Below, one piece after another: positions 8,853 to 17,759 of a stretch of DNA of 64,000 nt. The notes below the pieces were generated by a model. It saw only the letters and a list, made by a program, of their open reading frames with translations. It did no database searches and was not told where the DNA came from. Both the position numbers and the translations under genes were made by a program. Each line of letters opens with the position of its first letter. Position 1 is the first letter of the stretch. This stretch comes from Saccharothrix ecbatanensis (lineage in GTDB: Bacteria; Actinomycetota; Actinomycetes; Mycobacteriales; Pseudonocardiaceae), in NCBI RefSeq assembly GCF_014205015.1, contig NZ_JACHMO010000001.1, positions 2,976,001 through 3,040,000 of the forward strand, given 5' to 3'.

Positions 8853-9878
8853 GTGCCATCAGAAGCCGCAGCCCGTGCCCGACCGGTTCGCGACGTCGTG
8901 GTGTGGAGCCGCGGCATGGTGGAGCCGGCGCTGCGTGCCGCCGTCGACGGGTTGCCGGGGTCGGTGCGGCACGTCGCCGGGTACCACCTGGGGTGGTGGG
9001 ACGAGCACGGCGAGCCGACCGCTTCGGGCGGTGGCAAGGCGATCCGGCCCGTGCTGGCCCAGCTCGCGGCCGAGGCGGTCCACGGGTCCGCGATCGACGC
9101 CGTCCCGGCCGCCGCGGCGGTGGAACTCGTGCACAACTTCTCGCTGCTGCACGACGACGTGCTCGACGGCGACCTGACCCGCCGCCACCGGCCGACGGCG
9201 TGGCACGTCTTCGGCGTCCACTCGGCGATCCTGGCCGGGGACGCCATGCTGGCGTCCGCCTTCGACGTGCTCGCCGCCAGTGGCCACCCGGCCGCGTTGA
9301 CCGGCGTGCGGATGCTCAACGCCGCGGTGCTGAACCTGGTCGAAGGTGAGCACGAAGACCTCGCGTTCGAGGCCAGGCACGACATAGCGGTGGCCGAGTG
9401 CGTGGCGATGGTCGAACGCAAGACCGCCGGTCTCCTCGCCGACGCGTGCGCCCTGGGCGCCCTGTTCGGCGGCGGCGGACCCGCAGAAGTGGCCGGACTG
9501 CGTGACTTCGGCCTGAAGGTGGGCGTCGCGTTCCAACACGTCGACGACCTGCTGGGCATCTGGGGCGACCCGGCCGTGACCGGCAAGCCGGTGCACGGGG
9601 ACCTGCACGCCCGCAAGAAGTCGCTGCCCGTGGTCGCCGCCCTGACATCCGGCACACCGGCCGGTCGGGAACTCGCCGTGCTGTACCGGGACGCGGTCAT
9701 CGAACCGGCGCGCATGGCGGAACTCGTGGAGGCGGCAGGCGGTCGCAAGTGGAGCGAACAGCAGGCGGGCCTGCTCCTCTCCCAGGCCCTGCACCACCTC
9801 GACTCGATCGACCTCGCACCACGCCCGGCCGCAGAACTCGCCGCCCTGGCCAACACCATCGTCCACCGCGACCACTGA
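8853..9878 (+). CDS. Polyprenyl (geranyl/farnesyl/geranylgeranyl) diphosphate synthase family
   Basis: The 341-residue product starts at GTG 8853 behind AGGAGG. It is an all-helical trans-isoprenyl diphosphate synthase with the first Asp-rich motif DDVLDGD (101-107) and a changed second motif, DDLLGIWGD (231-239), in which the third Asp of DDxxD is Gly. The GQxxDL motif is replaced by EGEHEDLAFE. Such variants occur in actinobacterial family members that still bind substrate through a displaced Asp. Product chain length cannot be told with confidence. No terpene cyclase, carotenoid or menaquinone gene adjoins it; it stands alone between the ROK gene and a convergent exporter gene. Confidence 0.88.
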   Translation: MPSEAAARARPVRDVVVWSRGMVEPALRAAVDGLPGSVRHVAGYHLGWWDEHGEPTASGGGKAIRPVLAQLAAEAVHGSAIDAVPAAAAVELVHNFSLLHDDVLDGDLTRRHRPTAWHVFGVHSAILAGDAMLASAFDVLAASGHPAALTGVRMLNAAVLNLVEGEHEDLAFEARHDIAVAECVAMVERKTAGLLADACALGALFGGGGPAEVAGLRDFGLKVGVAFQHVDDLLGIWGDPAVTGKPVHGDLHARKKSLPVVAALTSGTPAGRELAVLYRDAVIEPARMAELVEAAGGRKWSEQQAGLLLSQALHHLDSIDLAPRPAAELAALANTIVHRDH

Positions 9879-9929
9879 GATGGCCCCAGGCGCTGCCGCA
9901 CTTCTGACCCGCGATCGCCAAAAGCGTGG

Positions 9930-10847
9930 TCAGGCCACCTGCCGCACGCGCTTCGGTCCGAGCACCGCCAAGAGGGCACCCGCCAGCATGACGACCGCGC
10001 CCACCGCTTGGAGGCGGGAGAACGACTCGCCCAGGAACGCGGTGGAGCACGCGGCGCCGAAGACCGGCACGGTGAACATCATGATCGTCGCGGTCGACGG
10101 GCTGACCCGGCGCAGACCCTGGTAGTAGAACAGGTACGCGATCGCCGTCGGCCCGATCGCCAGGTACACCACGTTCGCCCAGACGCCGGCCGGCACGGTC
10201 GACCACTCCACCTGCGGCACGGTCGGTATCGCCAGCGCCATGAGCCCCAACGCGCCGATCCCAGTCCCCCACGCCGTCGCCCGCAGCGAGTCGGAACCGG
10301 CCAGCAGGCTCTTCGACGTGATGCTGTAGACCGCCCAGCAGCCGGCGGCGAGCAGGAACACCAGATCGCCCCACAACCGCGACGCGCCCGCCTGCCCGTC
10401 CACGCCGAGGAAGAACACCACCGCGCCCGCGAGCCCGAGCGCCAAGCCCGCCAACCGGGCCGCCGACGCCCGCTCCCGTCCCAGCACGAGCAGCAGGATC
10501 GTGGTCAGCACCGGGCTGAGGACCGGCACGATGATCGTCCCGTCCAGCGAGGGCGCCATCGACAGCCCCCAGAAGAACAGGACGTTGTAGCCGAGCACCC
10601 CGAGCAGACCCACCAGCCCCGAGCGGGTGGCTTCACGCCGGGTGAACGGCCCGCGTCGCCGTCCGAGGACCACCGCGAGCGCGACCAGGACGAGCGCGCC
10701 GCCACCGAACCGCAGTGCGGCGGCCACCTGGTGCGGCAGTTCGCCGACCACGGTCTTGGAACTGGCGAACGCGCTGCCGAAGAGCGCCATCGTGACCAGC
10801 AGGTGCAGGTACGGCGTCACGCCGTGATCTTGCGCATCGTCCTTCAT
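9930..10847 (-). CDS. EamA/DMT superfamily transporter
   Basis: This 305-residue protein has ten predicted hydrophobic spans arranged as two EamA repeats (LFGSAFASSKTVVGELP near residue 22 begins repeat one; WAVYSITSKSLL begins repeat two). It is a drug/metabolite exporter of the YdcZ/RhaT-like class. The second repeat contains the typical AYLFYYQGLRRVSPSTA run. It is monocistronic, converging on the prenyl synthase gene, 44 bp downstream of the dehydrogenase gene. Substrate unknown. Confidence 0.88.
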   Translation of the reverse strand: MKDDAQDHGVTPYLHLLVTMALFGSAFASSKTVVGELPHQVAAALRFGGGALVLVALAVVLGRRRGPFTRREATRSGLVGLLGVLGYNVLFFWGLSMAPSLDGTIIVPVLSPVLTTILLLVLGRERASAARLAGLALGLAGAVVFFLGVDGQAGASRLWGDLVFLLAAGCWAVYSITSKSLLAGSDSLRATAWGTGIGALGLMALAIPTVPQVEWSTVPAGVWANVVYLAIGPTAIAYLFYYQGLRRVSPSTATIMMFTVPVFGAACSTAFLGESFSRLQAVGAVVMLAGALLAVLGPKRVRQVA

Positions 10848-10891
10848 CGTGTCCCCCGAAGTCGCGCCCCTGCGGCGAGTCTACGAAGGGG

Positions 10892-11959
10892 TCACCGGCT
10901 CAGGTGGGCCACCAGCGCGTCGGTCGCCTGCCGGGTCGACGCGGTGCCGCCGACGTCGGCCGTCCTGGTTGACGGGTCGGCGAGGACCGATTCCACGGCG
11001 GCCAGCACGTCGGCGGCGGCCTCGGGGTGTCCGAGGTGGTCGAGCATGAGGGCGGCCGACCAGACCGCGCCCACGGGGTTGGCCACGCCGCGGCCCGTGA
11101 TGTCCGGCGCGGACCCGTGCACCGGCTCGAACATGGACGGATGCGTGCGGGTGGGGTCGAGGTTGGCCGACGGCGCGATGCCGATGCTGCCCGCCACCGC
11201 GGCGGCCAGGTCGCTGAGGATGTCGCCGAACAGGTTCGAACCGACCACCACGTCGAACCGCTCCGGCTGGAGCACGAACTTCGCCGCCAACGCGTCGATG
11301 TGCTCCTGGTCCCACCGCACTCCCGGGTGGCGCGCCGCGCGCTCGGCCACGATCTCGTCCCAGAACGGCAGCGTGTGCACGATGCCGTTGGACTTGGTGG
11401 CGGACGTCAGCCTGCCCCGCCGGCCGGCCGCCAGTTCGAAGGCGTAGTCGACGATCCGGGTCACCCCGCTCCGGGTGAAGATCGCCTCCTGGACCGCCAG
11501 CTCGTCCGGGAAACCCCGGTTGAACCGGCCGCCCACCTCGCTGTACTCGCCCTCCACGTTCTCCCGCACGACGACGAGGTCCACCTCGCCGGGACGGGCG
11601 TTCCGCAGCGGGCTGTCGAGCCCGGGGAACACCCGGATCGGCCGCAGGTTCACGTACTGCCGGAAGGCACGCCGGATCGGGATCAGCAGGCCCCACAACG
11701 ACACGTGGTCGGGCACGTCCGGCCGGCCCACCGCGCCGAGCAGGATCGCGTCGAACGCCCGCAGCGCGTCCAGCCCGTCGGCCGGCATCATCGCCCCTTC
11801 GGCCCGGTACCGCCCGCACGACCAGTCGAACTCCACAAAGGACAGTTCCAGGCCGTGCGCCGCCGACACGACGTCCAGCACCTCAAGGGTCGCCGCGATC
11901 ACCTCCGGCCCGATGCCGTCACCCGGGATGACCGCGATGCGGTGCGCCGACCCGGGCAT
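10892..11959 (-). CDS. Isocitrate/isopropylmalate dehydrogenase family, tartrate/D-malate-type
   Basis: The 355-residue protein opens with IAVIPGDGIGPEV, the family signature, and has VVVRENVEGEYSEVGG, a run typical of tartrate dehydrogenase/D-malate dehydrogenase (TtuC/DmlA) rather than LeuB. SNLFGDILSDLAAAVAGS and the FEPVHGSAPDI metal/NAD segment are intact. It should oxidatively decarboxylate D-malate, tartrate or a 3-substituted malate with NAD. ATG 11959 overlaps the transporter stop by one base, and its partner is a DASS dicarboxylate transporter, which strongly favours a dicarboxylate substrate over leucine biosynthesis. LeuB activity remains the alternative. Confidence 0.82.
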   Translation of the reverse strand: MPGSAHRIAVIPGDGIGPEVIAATLEVLDVVSAAHGLELSFVEFDWSCGRYRAEGAMMPADGLDALRAFDAILLGAVGRPDVPDHVSLWGLLIPIRRAFRQYVNLRPIRVFPGLDSPLRNARPGEVDLVVVRENVEGEYSEVGGRFNRGFPDELAVQEAIFTRSGVTRIVDYAFELAAGRRGRLTSATKSNGIVHTLPFWDEIVAERAARHPGVRWDQEHIDALAAKFVLQPERFDVVVGSNLFGDILSDLAAAVAGSIGIAPSANLDPTRTHPSMFEPVHGSAPDITGRGVANPVGAVWSAALMLDHLGHPEAAADVLAAVESVLADPSTRTADVGGTASTRQATDALVAHLSR

Positions 11960-13563
11960 CAGGCGCCGATCCCCACCAGCGCGACCATGGCGGGCAGGCC
12001 GAGCAGGATCACCACCGCGCCGATCACGTCGAAGGAGGCGCCGGACCTGATCATCTTGGTGATCGGCACCGCGCCGGAGCCGTAGACCACCGCGTTCTGC
12101 GGCGTCGACACCGGCAGCATGAACCCGAACGACGCGGCGAACGTCGCGGCCAGCGCGGGCACGAACGGATCGGCGCCGGCGGCCACCGCGATCGGGATGA
12201 CGATCGGCACCACGACGGCCGCCGACGCCGTGTTGCTGGTCGTCTCCGACACCAGGATCGCCAACACCACCGCGAAGATCGTGATGGGCACGACGCTGCT
12301 CAGGCCGAGCGCGTCGGACGCGGACTCGCCCAGGGTCTTGGCCAGGCCGGTGCTCGCCAACAGCGAGCCGAAGATGATGCCCGTGCCGAACAACAGGATG
12401 GTGCCCCAGTCGATCTCCGCGGCGTCGCGCCAGCGGAGGGTGAACTCGCGCTTCGGCCAGTCCGTCGGCAGCAGGTACAGCAGGGACGCGCCGAGCACCG
12501 CCACGATGCCCTCGTCGAGCCGGTCGCTGATCGCCGCGTAGACGTCCGAGTCGTTGCCCGCCACGAGGGCGACGATGCCGGGCACGATCCACAGCGTCAC
12601 GGTGACGCCGAAAGCGATCAGCGTGTTCTTCTCCGCGCGCGACAACGGACCCATGGCGGCACGCTCGCGCGCGACGTACTCGCCGACACCTTCGATGCGC
12701 TGGATCTCCGGCCGGTTGAGCAGCAACAGCACGACGGCCAGCACCACGAACATGAGCGCGCAGATCGGCAACGCCGCGGCCGTCCACTGGGCGAACGAGA
12801 TGCGTTCGCCGGTGGCCTTCTCGATCAGGCCGCGGCCGATCAGGTTCGGCGGGCTGCCGACCGGTGTCAGCAGGCCGCCGACGCTCGCGCCGTACGCGAG
12901 CATCAGCATGATCGCGGTGCCGACCCGCAGCCGCAGCGGGTCGAAGTCCGCCGCGACCATTCCCCTGTCCTGCAACAGCTTGGCGATGACGCCGAGGATG
13001 CCGAGCGCGGTCGGCAAGAGCATCGCCACCGTGGCGGTGTTGGACACGAACGCCGAGAGCACGCAGGTGATCCCGCCGAACGCGATGATCACGCCCGTGG
13101 TCGAGCCGCCGACCCGCGGCAGGGCCAGGATGCGGAACGCGAACCGGCGCGCCAGGCCGTGCTTGAGCATCGCCTGGGCCAGGATGAACGCCCCGATGAA
13201 CGTGAAGATCGTCGCGGAGCCGAACGGGCGCAGCGCGTCGTCGGGCGGCACGACGTTCAGGATGACGACGGCCGCGACGCCGATCAGCCCGCCGATCGGG
13301 ATCGGGACCGCCTCGGTGATCCACAGCACGATCACGCCGAGCAGGATGCCGCCGAGGGTCTGCTGGTTCCCCGGCACGTCCAGGGGCAGTGCCAGGAAGA
13401 CGATCGTGACGAGCGGCGCGAGCCACAGCCCGACCGTGCGGCGGCCCCGCTCGAACTTCTCCTCGGCCGGGGACAGCCGCTGCTCCCCCAGGCCGCGGTA
13501 GGTCGCATGGCCGAGCAGCGCCTTGTCGACGTCGGTTCGGTTCGCCGGCTTCTCGTCCGCCAT
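11959..13563 (-). CDS. SLC13/DASS family dicarboxylate transporter
   Basis: This 534-residue membrane protein carries both SNT motifs of the divalent anion:Na+ symporter family: SNTATVAMLLP and SETTSNTASAAVVVP, each in a re-entrant hairpin. The first 45 residues are hydrophilic and charged, ahead of about eleven spans. ATG 13563 has GGGAGG upstream. It forms a two-gene operon with the dehydrogenase, so uptake and first oxidation of a dicarboxylic acid (malate, tartrate or similar) are co-expressed. Exact substrate is inference. Confidence 0.88.
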   Translation of the reverse strand: MADEKPANRTDVDKALLGHATYRGLGEQRLSPAEEKFERGRRTVGLWLAPLVTIVFLALPLDVPGNQQTLGGILLGVIVLWITEAVPIPIGGLIGVAAVVILNVVPPDDALRPFGSATIFTFIGAFILAQAMLKHGLARRFAFRILALPRVGGSTTGVIIAFGGITCVLSAFVSNTATVAMLLPTALGILGVIAKLLQDRGMVAADFDPLRLRVGTAIMLMLAYGASVGGLLTPVGSPPNLIGRGLIEKATGERISFAQWTAAALPICALMFVVLAVVLLLLNRPEIQRIEGVGEYVARERAAMGPLSRAEKNTLIAFGVTVTLWIVPGIVALVAGNDSDVYAAISDRLDEGIVAVLGASLLYLLPTDWPKREFTLRWRDAAEIDWGTILLFGTGIIFGSLLASTGLAKTLGESASDALGLSSVVPITIFAVVLAILVSETTSNTASAAVVVPIVIPIAVAAGADPFVPALAATFAASFGFMLPVSTPQNAVVYGSGAVPITKMIRSGASFDVIGAVVILLGLPAMVALVGIGA

Positions 13564-13736
13564 CGGGGCCTCCCGTCGATCCACCCACCAGCGTGGCACC
13601 GGTGACGCCCACCGGCCACCCCACCGCCGTTGATCCGAAAGGCTGAATCGATCCGATCTTCTCCCTGGAGGTCGTCGCCCGCTCGCATAATGGCCCGACT
13701 TGCCGGGGTGGTGCACAAGGCAGTCCTGGGAGACTC

Positions 13737-15647
13737 ATGCCCGATGACGAGGGTGACTTAGCCGGGGTGGACGGCGTTTCCACCCACCTGGTCGACGAGT
13801 TGGTGCGGCGGCCCGGCGGACAGGCGCGGCCGTTGCCGCTCGTCGTCGCGCTGGGCGCCCGCGGAACCGGCAAGACCGCATTGCTGCGGCGGATTCGGGA
13901 CCGGTGCGCCAATCGGGTGCCGTGGGCGATGTTGGACCTCGAAGAACTGGGCGAGGCCCGCCCGAGTGGGATCCTGACCGGGATCGCGTTCGAACTCAGT
14001 CGGGACGTGCCGCAGTTCGGCCGGATCGCGTTCCCCAGGCTGTGGCTGTGCGCGCTGGTCCTCACCGGCAACCTGAACCACACCGACCGGGGCCAGGCGC
14101 TGGCGGAGGTCAACGCCGTGATGCGCGAGGACCGGCCCGTGGAACAGCACCGGCAGCAGGTGTTGGGCCTCGCCCAACTCGCCGCGGACGCGGCCGGTCT
14201 GCCCGGCTGGGCGCCGTCGGCGACGGACGCGCTGCTCAACGGCCTCGACTGGCTGTCCCGCCGCCGGGTGCTGCGTGCCATCAAGGGCATGTCGCGGTCC
14301 GCGCCGCGTGATCCCCGCGACCTGCTGGTGGACCTGCACCACAAGGACAAGGGTGCTTCGGACGATCGCGCCGCCGTCGACGCCATCGTGTTCGACGCCT
14401 TCCTCGCCGACCTGCACCAGGCCTTCACCGGCCGGCTCCACCAGCTGCGCCGGACCGCGAACTGCGTGGTGCTGCTCGACAACGCCCACACCCCGGCGGG
14501 CAAGGCGTTCCTGTCCGGTCTCCTCGCGGCGCGCAGGCGGTCCGGGGCCGGAGGAGACCACGCGGCCGTGTTCGTGACCAGCCGGACGTGGAACGTCGAC
14601 TGGAACGGCACCTGGCGGCGGCCCGGCACGCTCCCCACCGGCAACGCGCCCCTTCCGCCCACACCCGAAGAGGTCAAGCGGGACTTGCGCACCGAGTGGC
14701 GGCACTGGTTCCTGGTCCGACTGGGGCACTTGAATCCCGCCGACACCGAGGACATGGTCAAGCGCGCCGCCACGTCCCGCCTGCCCGCGTCGCTGCCCTA
14801 CCGGCTGACCCACGGCCACCCGGGCGGTCTGCGGACGATGCTCGACGTGCTGGCCCGGCAGGAGGAGCACGTTCCCCTGCGGCGGCTGCTATCCGTGCCG
14901 GCCCATCCCGACCGGACCGCGTCCTTCGCCGACGAGGCACTGGGCCGATTGCTCGGCGACCTGCCGGCGTCACAGGTGGACGACCTCGTCACGGCGAGCG
15001 CGGGACGGGGCGTGGAGTTCCTGTCCGACGCGGCCATCCTCGGCACCGACCTGCCGGACGGCGGCGGCGCGCTGTACACGTTCCTGCTGAACAACTTCCT
15101 GCTGACCGTGGCAGACGACGGCGACGCCCGACGCGTTGTGCTGGACCCGTGGTTGCGCACCCTGCTGCTGCATCGGCTCGCCCAACGCGAGGACCCCGAA
15201 CGCGGCTGGGACGCGGTGCACCGCCGCTGCCGGGACCACTACGAGGACCAGGGGCAGGCCACCGAGGCGCAGTACCACGACCTCGCCCTCGGCAACGTCC
15301 GCTCGGCGGTGGCGCACCTCGCCGGCCCGTTCACGTCCGACCGGCAGCTGGACATGGCCACCGCGCTGAAGTGGTTGGCAGAGCTCGACGTCATCACGTC
15401 CGCGCCCAACCGGCTGCCGCGCGACGCCGAGCCGTTGACGCAGGTCGAACAGCTCATCGAGGGCGTCCCGCCCACCGGGTCGCACGGCGCGGCCCTGGCC
15501 AGGCTCGTCGCCGCGCTCTGGATCGCGGCCGACCCGCTCGGCGATCCCGACGACACGCTGCGAGGTCGGATCATGGAGGCCTACCGGCGGCTCGGACAGC
15601 ACGGTGGCGAGGGCTCGATCCTGTTGCACGACCGGGCCGAGAGGTGA
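13737..15647 (+). CDS. Uncharacterised P-loop NTPase (AAA/STAND-like)
   Basis: The 636-residue product has a clear Walker A (GARGTGKT, residues 40-47) and a Walker B-like CVVLLDNAH with Asp248. Between them lies about 190 residues with no recognisable insert. After the NTPase core come a winged-helix-like region and a helical C-terminus with TPR-like character (DHYEDQGQATEAQYHDLALG). No signal or membrane segment is present, so it is cytoplasmic. ATG 13737 follows a GGGAGA site; CATAAT at 13686-13691 is a possible -10. Its stop is 5 nt before the start of the membrane-anchored binding-fold protein, so the two are co-translated. I do not recognise a named family. Architecture suggests a signalling NTPase; function unknown. 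Confidence 0.75.
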   Translation: MPDDEGDLAGVDGVSTHLVDELVRRPGGQARPLPLVVALGARGTGKTALLRRIRDRCANRVPWAMLDLEELGEARPSGILTGIAFELSRDVPQFGRIAFPRLWLCALVLTGNLNHTDRGQALAEVNAVMREDRPVEQHRQQVLGLAQLAADAAGLPGWAPSATDALLNGLDWLSRRRVLRAIKGMSRSAPRDPRDLLVDLHHKDKGASDDRAAVDAIVFDAFLADLHQAFTGRLHQLRRTANCVVLLDNAHTPAGKAFLSGLLAARRRSGAGGDHAAVFVTSRTWNVDWNGTWRRPGTLPTGNAPLPPTPEEVKRDLRTEWRHWFLVRLGHLNPADTEDMVKRAATSRLPASLPYRLTHGHPGGLRTMLDVLARQEEHVPLRRLLSVPAHPDRTASFADEALGRLLGDLPASQVDDLVTASAGRGVEFLSDAAILGTDLPDGGGALYTFLLNNFLLTVADDGDARRVVLDPWLRTLLLHRLAQREDPERGWDAVHRRCRDHYEDQGQATEAQYHDLALGNVRSAVAHLAGPFTSDRQLDMATALKWLAELDVITSAPNRLPRDAEPLTQVEQLIEGVPPTGSHGAALARLVAALWIAADPLGDPDDTLRGRIMEAYRRLGQHGGEGSILLHDRAER

Positions 15648-15652
15648 CGCAG

Positions 15653-17128
15653 ATGAGCGTGGACGTGCCACGACCGCCCTTCCGGCGGCCGCTGATCGTG
15701 GTGCTCGTGGTCCTGCTCGTCGCCCTCGGCGTGGTGGGATACCTGGTGGCGGATGACCGTCTGGGACGCTGCGACGGCCAGGAGGACGTGCGCAGGGCCG
15801 CGGACACCGGCGAGTGCGTCGGCGTCACCGCCGCCGAGAGCGACTTCGACCAGCCCCAGCTCGGTGGCGTCATGGACCGCATCCGGACGGCGAACGCGGA
15901 CGCCCGCACGGACCGGGAGTTCGTCAGCGTCGCGGTGTTCCTGCCGATGACGACGGTCCCGGGCGGCATCACGACCCAGGACTGGGTGCGCAGCCAGCTC
16001 CAAGGCGCGTCGCAGGCGCAGGTGACGTTCAACCGGAGCGCACGGCCCAAGGTGCAGCTGCTGCTCGCCAACCCGGGCAACGACATGCGGCACTGGCGGT
16101 CCGTCGTGGACGACCTCGACTCCCGGCGGGACGGCCCCGACCACCTGGTCGCCGTGACGGGCATCGGGTTGAGCCTCGGGCACGCCCGTGACGCGATGCG
16201 GCGCCTGTCCGAGCTGCGCATCCCGATCGTGGGTTCGACCATCACCGCCGACGACCTCGCCGGCATCCCCGGCCTGCTGCGGCCCGCGCCGACCAACGAC
16301 CGCCAGGCCCGTGCGGCGGCCGACCACGTCAAGGGCACCGGCGCGACGACCGTGTTGCTGGTGCAGGACACCAACAACACGGACCTGTACCCCGAGACGC
16401 TGGCCAAGGCGTTCCGGGACCAGTTCGACGACGGCGCGCACCGGGTGCTCGAACAGGCGCAGCAGTACGACTCCGGGCTGGGCAGCGTGGAGAACGCCTT
16501 CGCCCTGATGATGCCCAACATCTGCGCCACCCAGGCGGACGTGGTGTTCTTCGCGGGCCGCGGCCGTGACCTGGCGCGCTTCGTGGAGCGGCTGGCCACC
16601 CGGTTGTGCCGGGAGCGGGTGATCCACATCGTCACCGGTGACGACATGTCGGCCGAACAGCTGCTCAGCGAGTCGTTCAAGCGGGGCCTGAACGCGGGGG
16701 TGGACGTCACCTACACCGATCTCGCGGACGGGGCGGCGTGGGAGGCGGATCGGCTGAAGCCCCTCGCCGAGCGCAAGTTCCCGGACACGGCGGTCCAGAC
16801 CTTCCTCGGCGACGAGCGGGATTCGGCGACGTGCTTCCGGTGCATGTTCGGCCCGGTGGCGGCGGGCGACGACGGCGCAATCATGTCCTACGACGCGATG
16901 CTCACCGTCACCACGGCGATCCAGCGGGCCTCCGGTGCGACGGCCCAGCGCGTGTCCACCACCCAGGTGTTGCAGGCGTTCAACTCGCTCAACGGCGAGA
17001 ACGCCGTGCCGGGGGCGAGCGGGCTGCTGTCCTACGACAACGACGGCAGCGCGCACCAGAAGATCGTGCTGCTGATGCGGCTGGACGGCGCCGGTGTGCC
17101 GACGTTCGTGGACCTGGTGTCGGGCTGA
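15653..17128 (+). CDS. Membrane-anchored periplasmic-binding-protein-fold receptor
   Basis: This 491-residue protein has a short basic N-terminus and one membrane span (about residues 13-33) with no lipobox or clear cleavage site, leaving an extracytoplasmic body. The body is a type I periplasmic-binding (Leu/Ile/Val receptor) fold: a VAVFLPMT strand, a QGASQAQVTFN region, repeated Rossmann-like units such as IPIVGSTITADDL and VLLVQDTNNTDLY, and a C-terminal MSYDAMLTVTTAI. Two Cys (TCFRC) may form a disulfide. No ABC permease or ATPase gene adjoins. It is 5 nt downstream of the NTPase gene, suggesting ligand sensing rather than transport. It is followed by a 13-bp terminator stem. Confidence 0.78.
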   Translation: MSVDVPRPPFRRPLIVVLVVLLVALGVVGYLVADDRLGRCDGQEDVRRAADTGECVGVTAAESDFDQPQLGGVMDRIRTANADARTDREFVSVAVFLPMTTVPGGITTQDWVRSQLQGASQAQVTFNRSARPKVQLLLANPGNDMRHWRSVVDDLDSRRDGPDHLVAVTGIGLSLGHARDAMRRLSELRIPIVGSTITADDLAGIPGLLRPAPTNDRQARAAADHVKGTGATTVLLVQDTNNTDLYPETLAKAFRDQFDDGAHRVLEQAQQYDSGLGSVENAFALMMPNICATQADVVFFAGRGRDLARFVERLATRLCRERVIHIVTGDDMSAEQLLSESFKRGLNAGVDVTYTDLADGAAWEADRLKPLAERKFPDTAVQTFLGDERDSATCFRCMFGPVAAGDDGAIMSYDAMLTVTTAIQRASGATAQRVSTTQVLQAFNSLNGENAVPGASGLLSYDNDGSAHQKIVLLMRLDGAGVPTFVDLVSG

Positions 17129-17181
17129 GGACCGTCGGGCCTGATGAACGGCGGGCTGAGACACGTCGGGCCGGGAAACGT

Positions 17182-17213
17182 CAGAGGCCCCGGGCTGTTG
17201 CCCGGGGCCTCTG
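17182..17213. terminator. Strong bidirectional hairpin terminator
   Basis: A perfect 13-bp stem (17182-17194 with 17201-17213) closes a 6-nt loop. It lies between the end of the receptor gene (17128) and the 3' end of the minus-strand tRNA, so it can terminate both transcripts. Confidence 0.85.
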
Positions 17214-17220
17214 CACCACG

Positions 17221-17297
17221 TGGTAGCGGGGACAGGATTTGAACCTGCGACCTCTGGGTTATGAGCCCAGCGAGCTACCGAGCTGCTCCACCCCGCG
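17221..17297 (-). tRNA. Initiator tRNA-fMet (CAT)
   Basis: The 77-nt minus-strand gene folds as a cloverleaf with encoded CCA (17221-17223) and anticodon CAT. It is an initiator rather than elongator: position 1 is C facing a non-pairing U72, the anticodon stem has the three consecutive G:C pairs (GGG CTCATAA CCC), and the D-stem shows A11:U24. The T-loop is GTTCAAATC. TAGACT about 13 nt upstream on the minus strand is a plausible -10. Confidence 0.95.
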
Positions 17298-17759
17298 TCG
17301 CTAAAACCAGTCTACGCCATCATGGACGCGGGTTCACACCACCCCAGGTCAAGCAGCGATTTCGCAGGTCAGAGGCTCGTCAGGCCTCCCAGGCGGTGCA
17401 GGAGACGTGCAGGTTGCGCCCGCTCGGTTCGTCACTCAGCACCAGGCAGGTCACCCGACCCCGACGATGCCGCCGTTCCGCGGCGCGTTGTCACCGACCT
17501 GCGAGTCGGACTGTCCAGCCATATCGGCTCCCTGTGCGCACTGCCGTCGCCGATCAAGTCGGAATCCGGGCGATCCGAGGACAGCCTCCGCGGCAAATCC
17601 ACTCGATCGACGTAATTCGGCACAGAACAGGGCCGGATTCCCCCGGAAACCGCGCCCACCTGGATGATCTTCGGACCCGCGCCCGGCGGTGAGTGCCGGG
17701 GTCGGCGACGGCCGTCCCGGTACGTAGGATTGCCCGGATTCGCAATCCGGAAGGGTGAG
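17298..17759. other. Intergenic region between tRNA-fMet and the kinase gene
   Basis: I see no gene here. The tRNA-proximal end has TAGACT (minus strand) as a candidate -10. The kinase-proximal end has TAGGAT at 17725-17730 (fits TANNNT) followed by a perfect inverted repeat at 17734-17750. The middle, about 17350-17700, holds nothing I can identify. Confidence 0.5.
17734..17750. promoter_or_regulatory. Inverted repeat at the 5' leader of the kinase gene
   Basis: CCGGATT CGC AATCCGG is a perfect 7-bp inverted repeat with a 3-nt centre. It directly follows a TAGGAT -10 candidate and abuts the GGAAGG ribosome site, so it could be an operator at the transcript start or a small RNA hairpin next to the ribosome site. 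Confidence 0.5.

Noticed and set aside
10892..14773. Very long minus-strand open frame continuing past the dehydrogenase start
   Set aside because: Above 11959 it runs antisense or out of frame to the SLC13 and NTPase genes, and its translation there is Arg/Ala/Gly-rich shadow sequence typical of high-GC DNA.
14588..15652. N-terminal extension of the receptor protein
   Set aside because: This part is the NTPase gene read in another frame; the ATG at 15653 followed by a clean membrane span is the credible start.
17221..17297. Elongator tRNA-Met
   Set aside because: The C1/U72 mismatch, three G:C anticodon-stem pairs and A11:U24 mark it as initiator.
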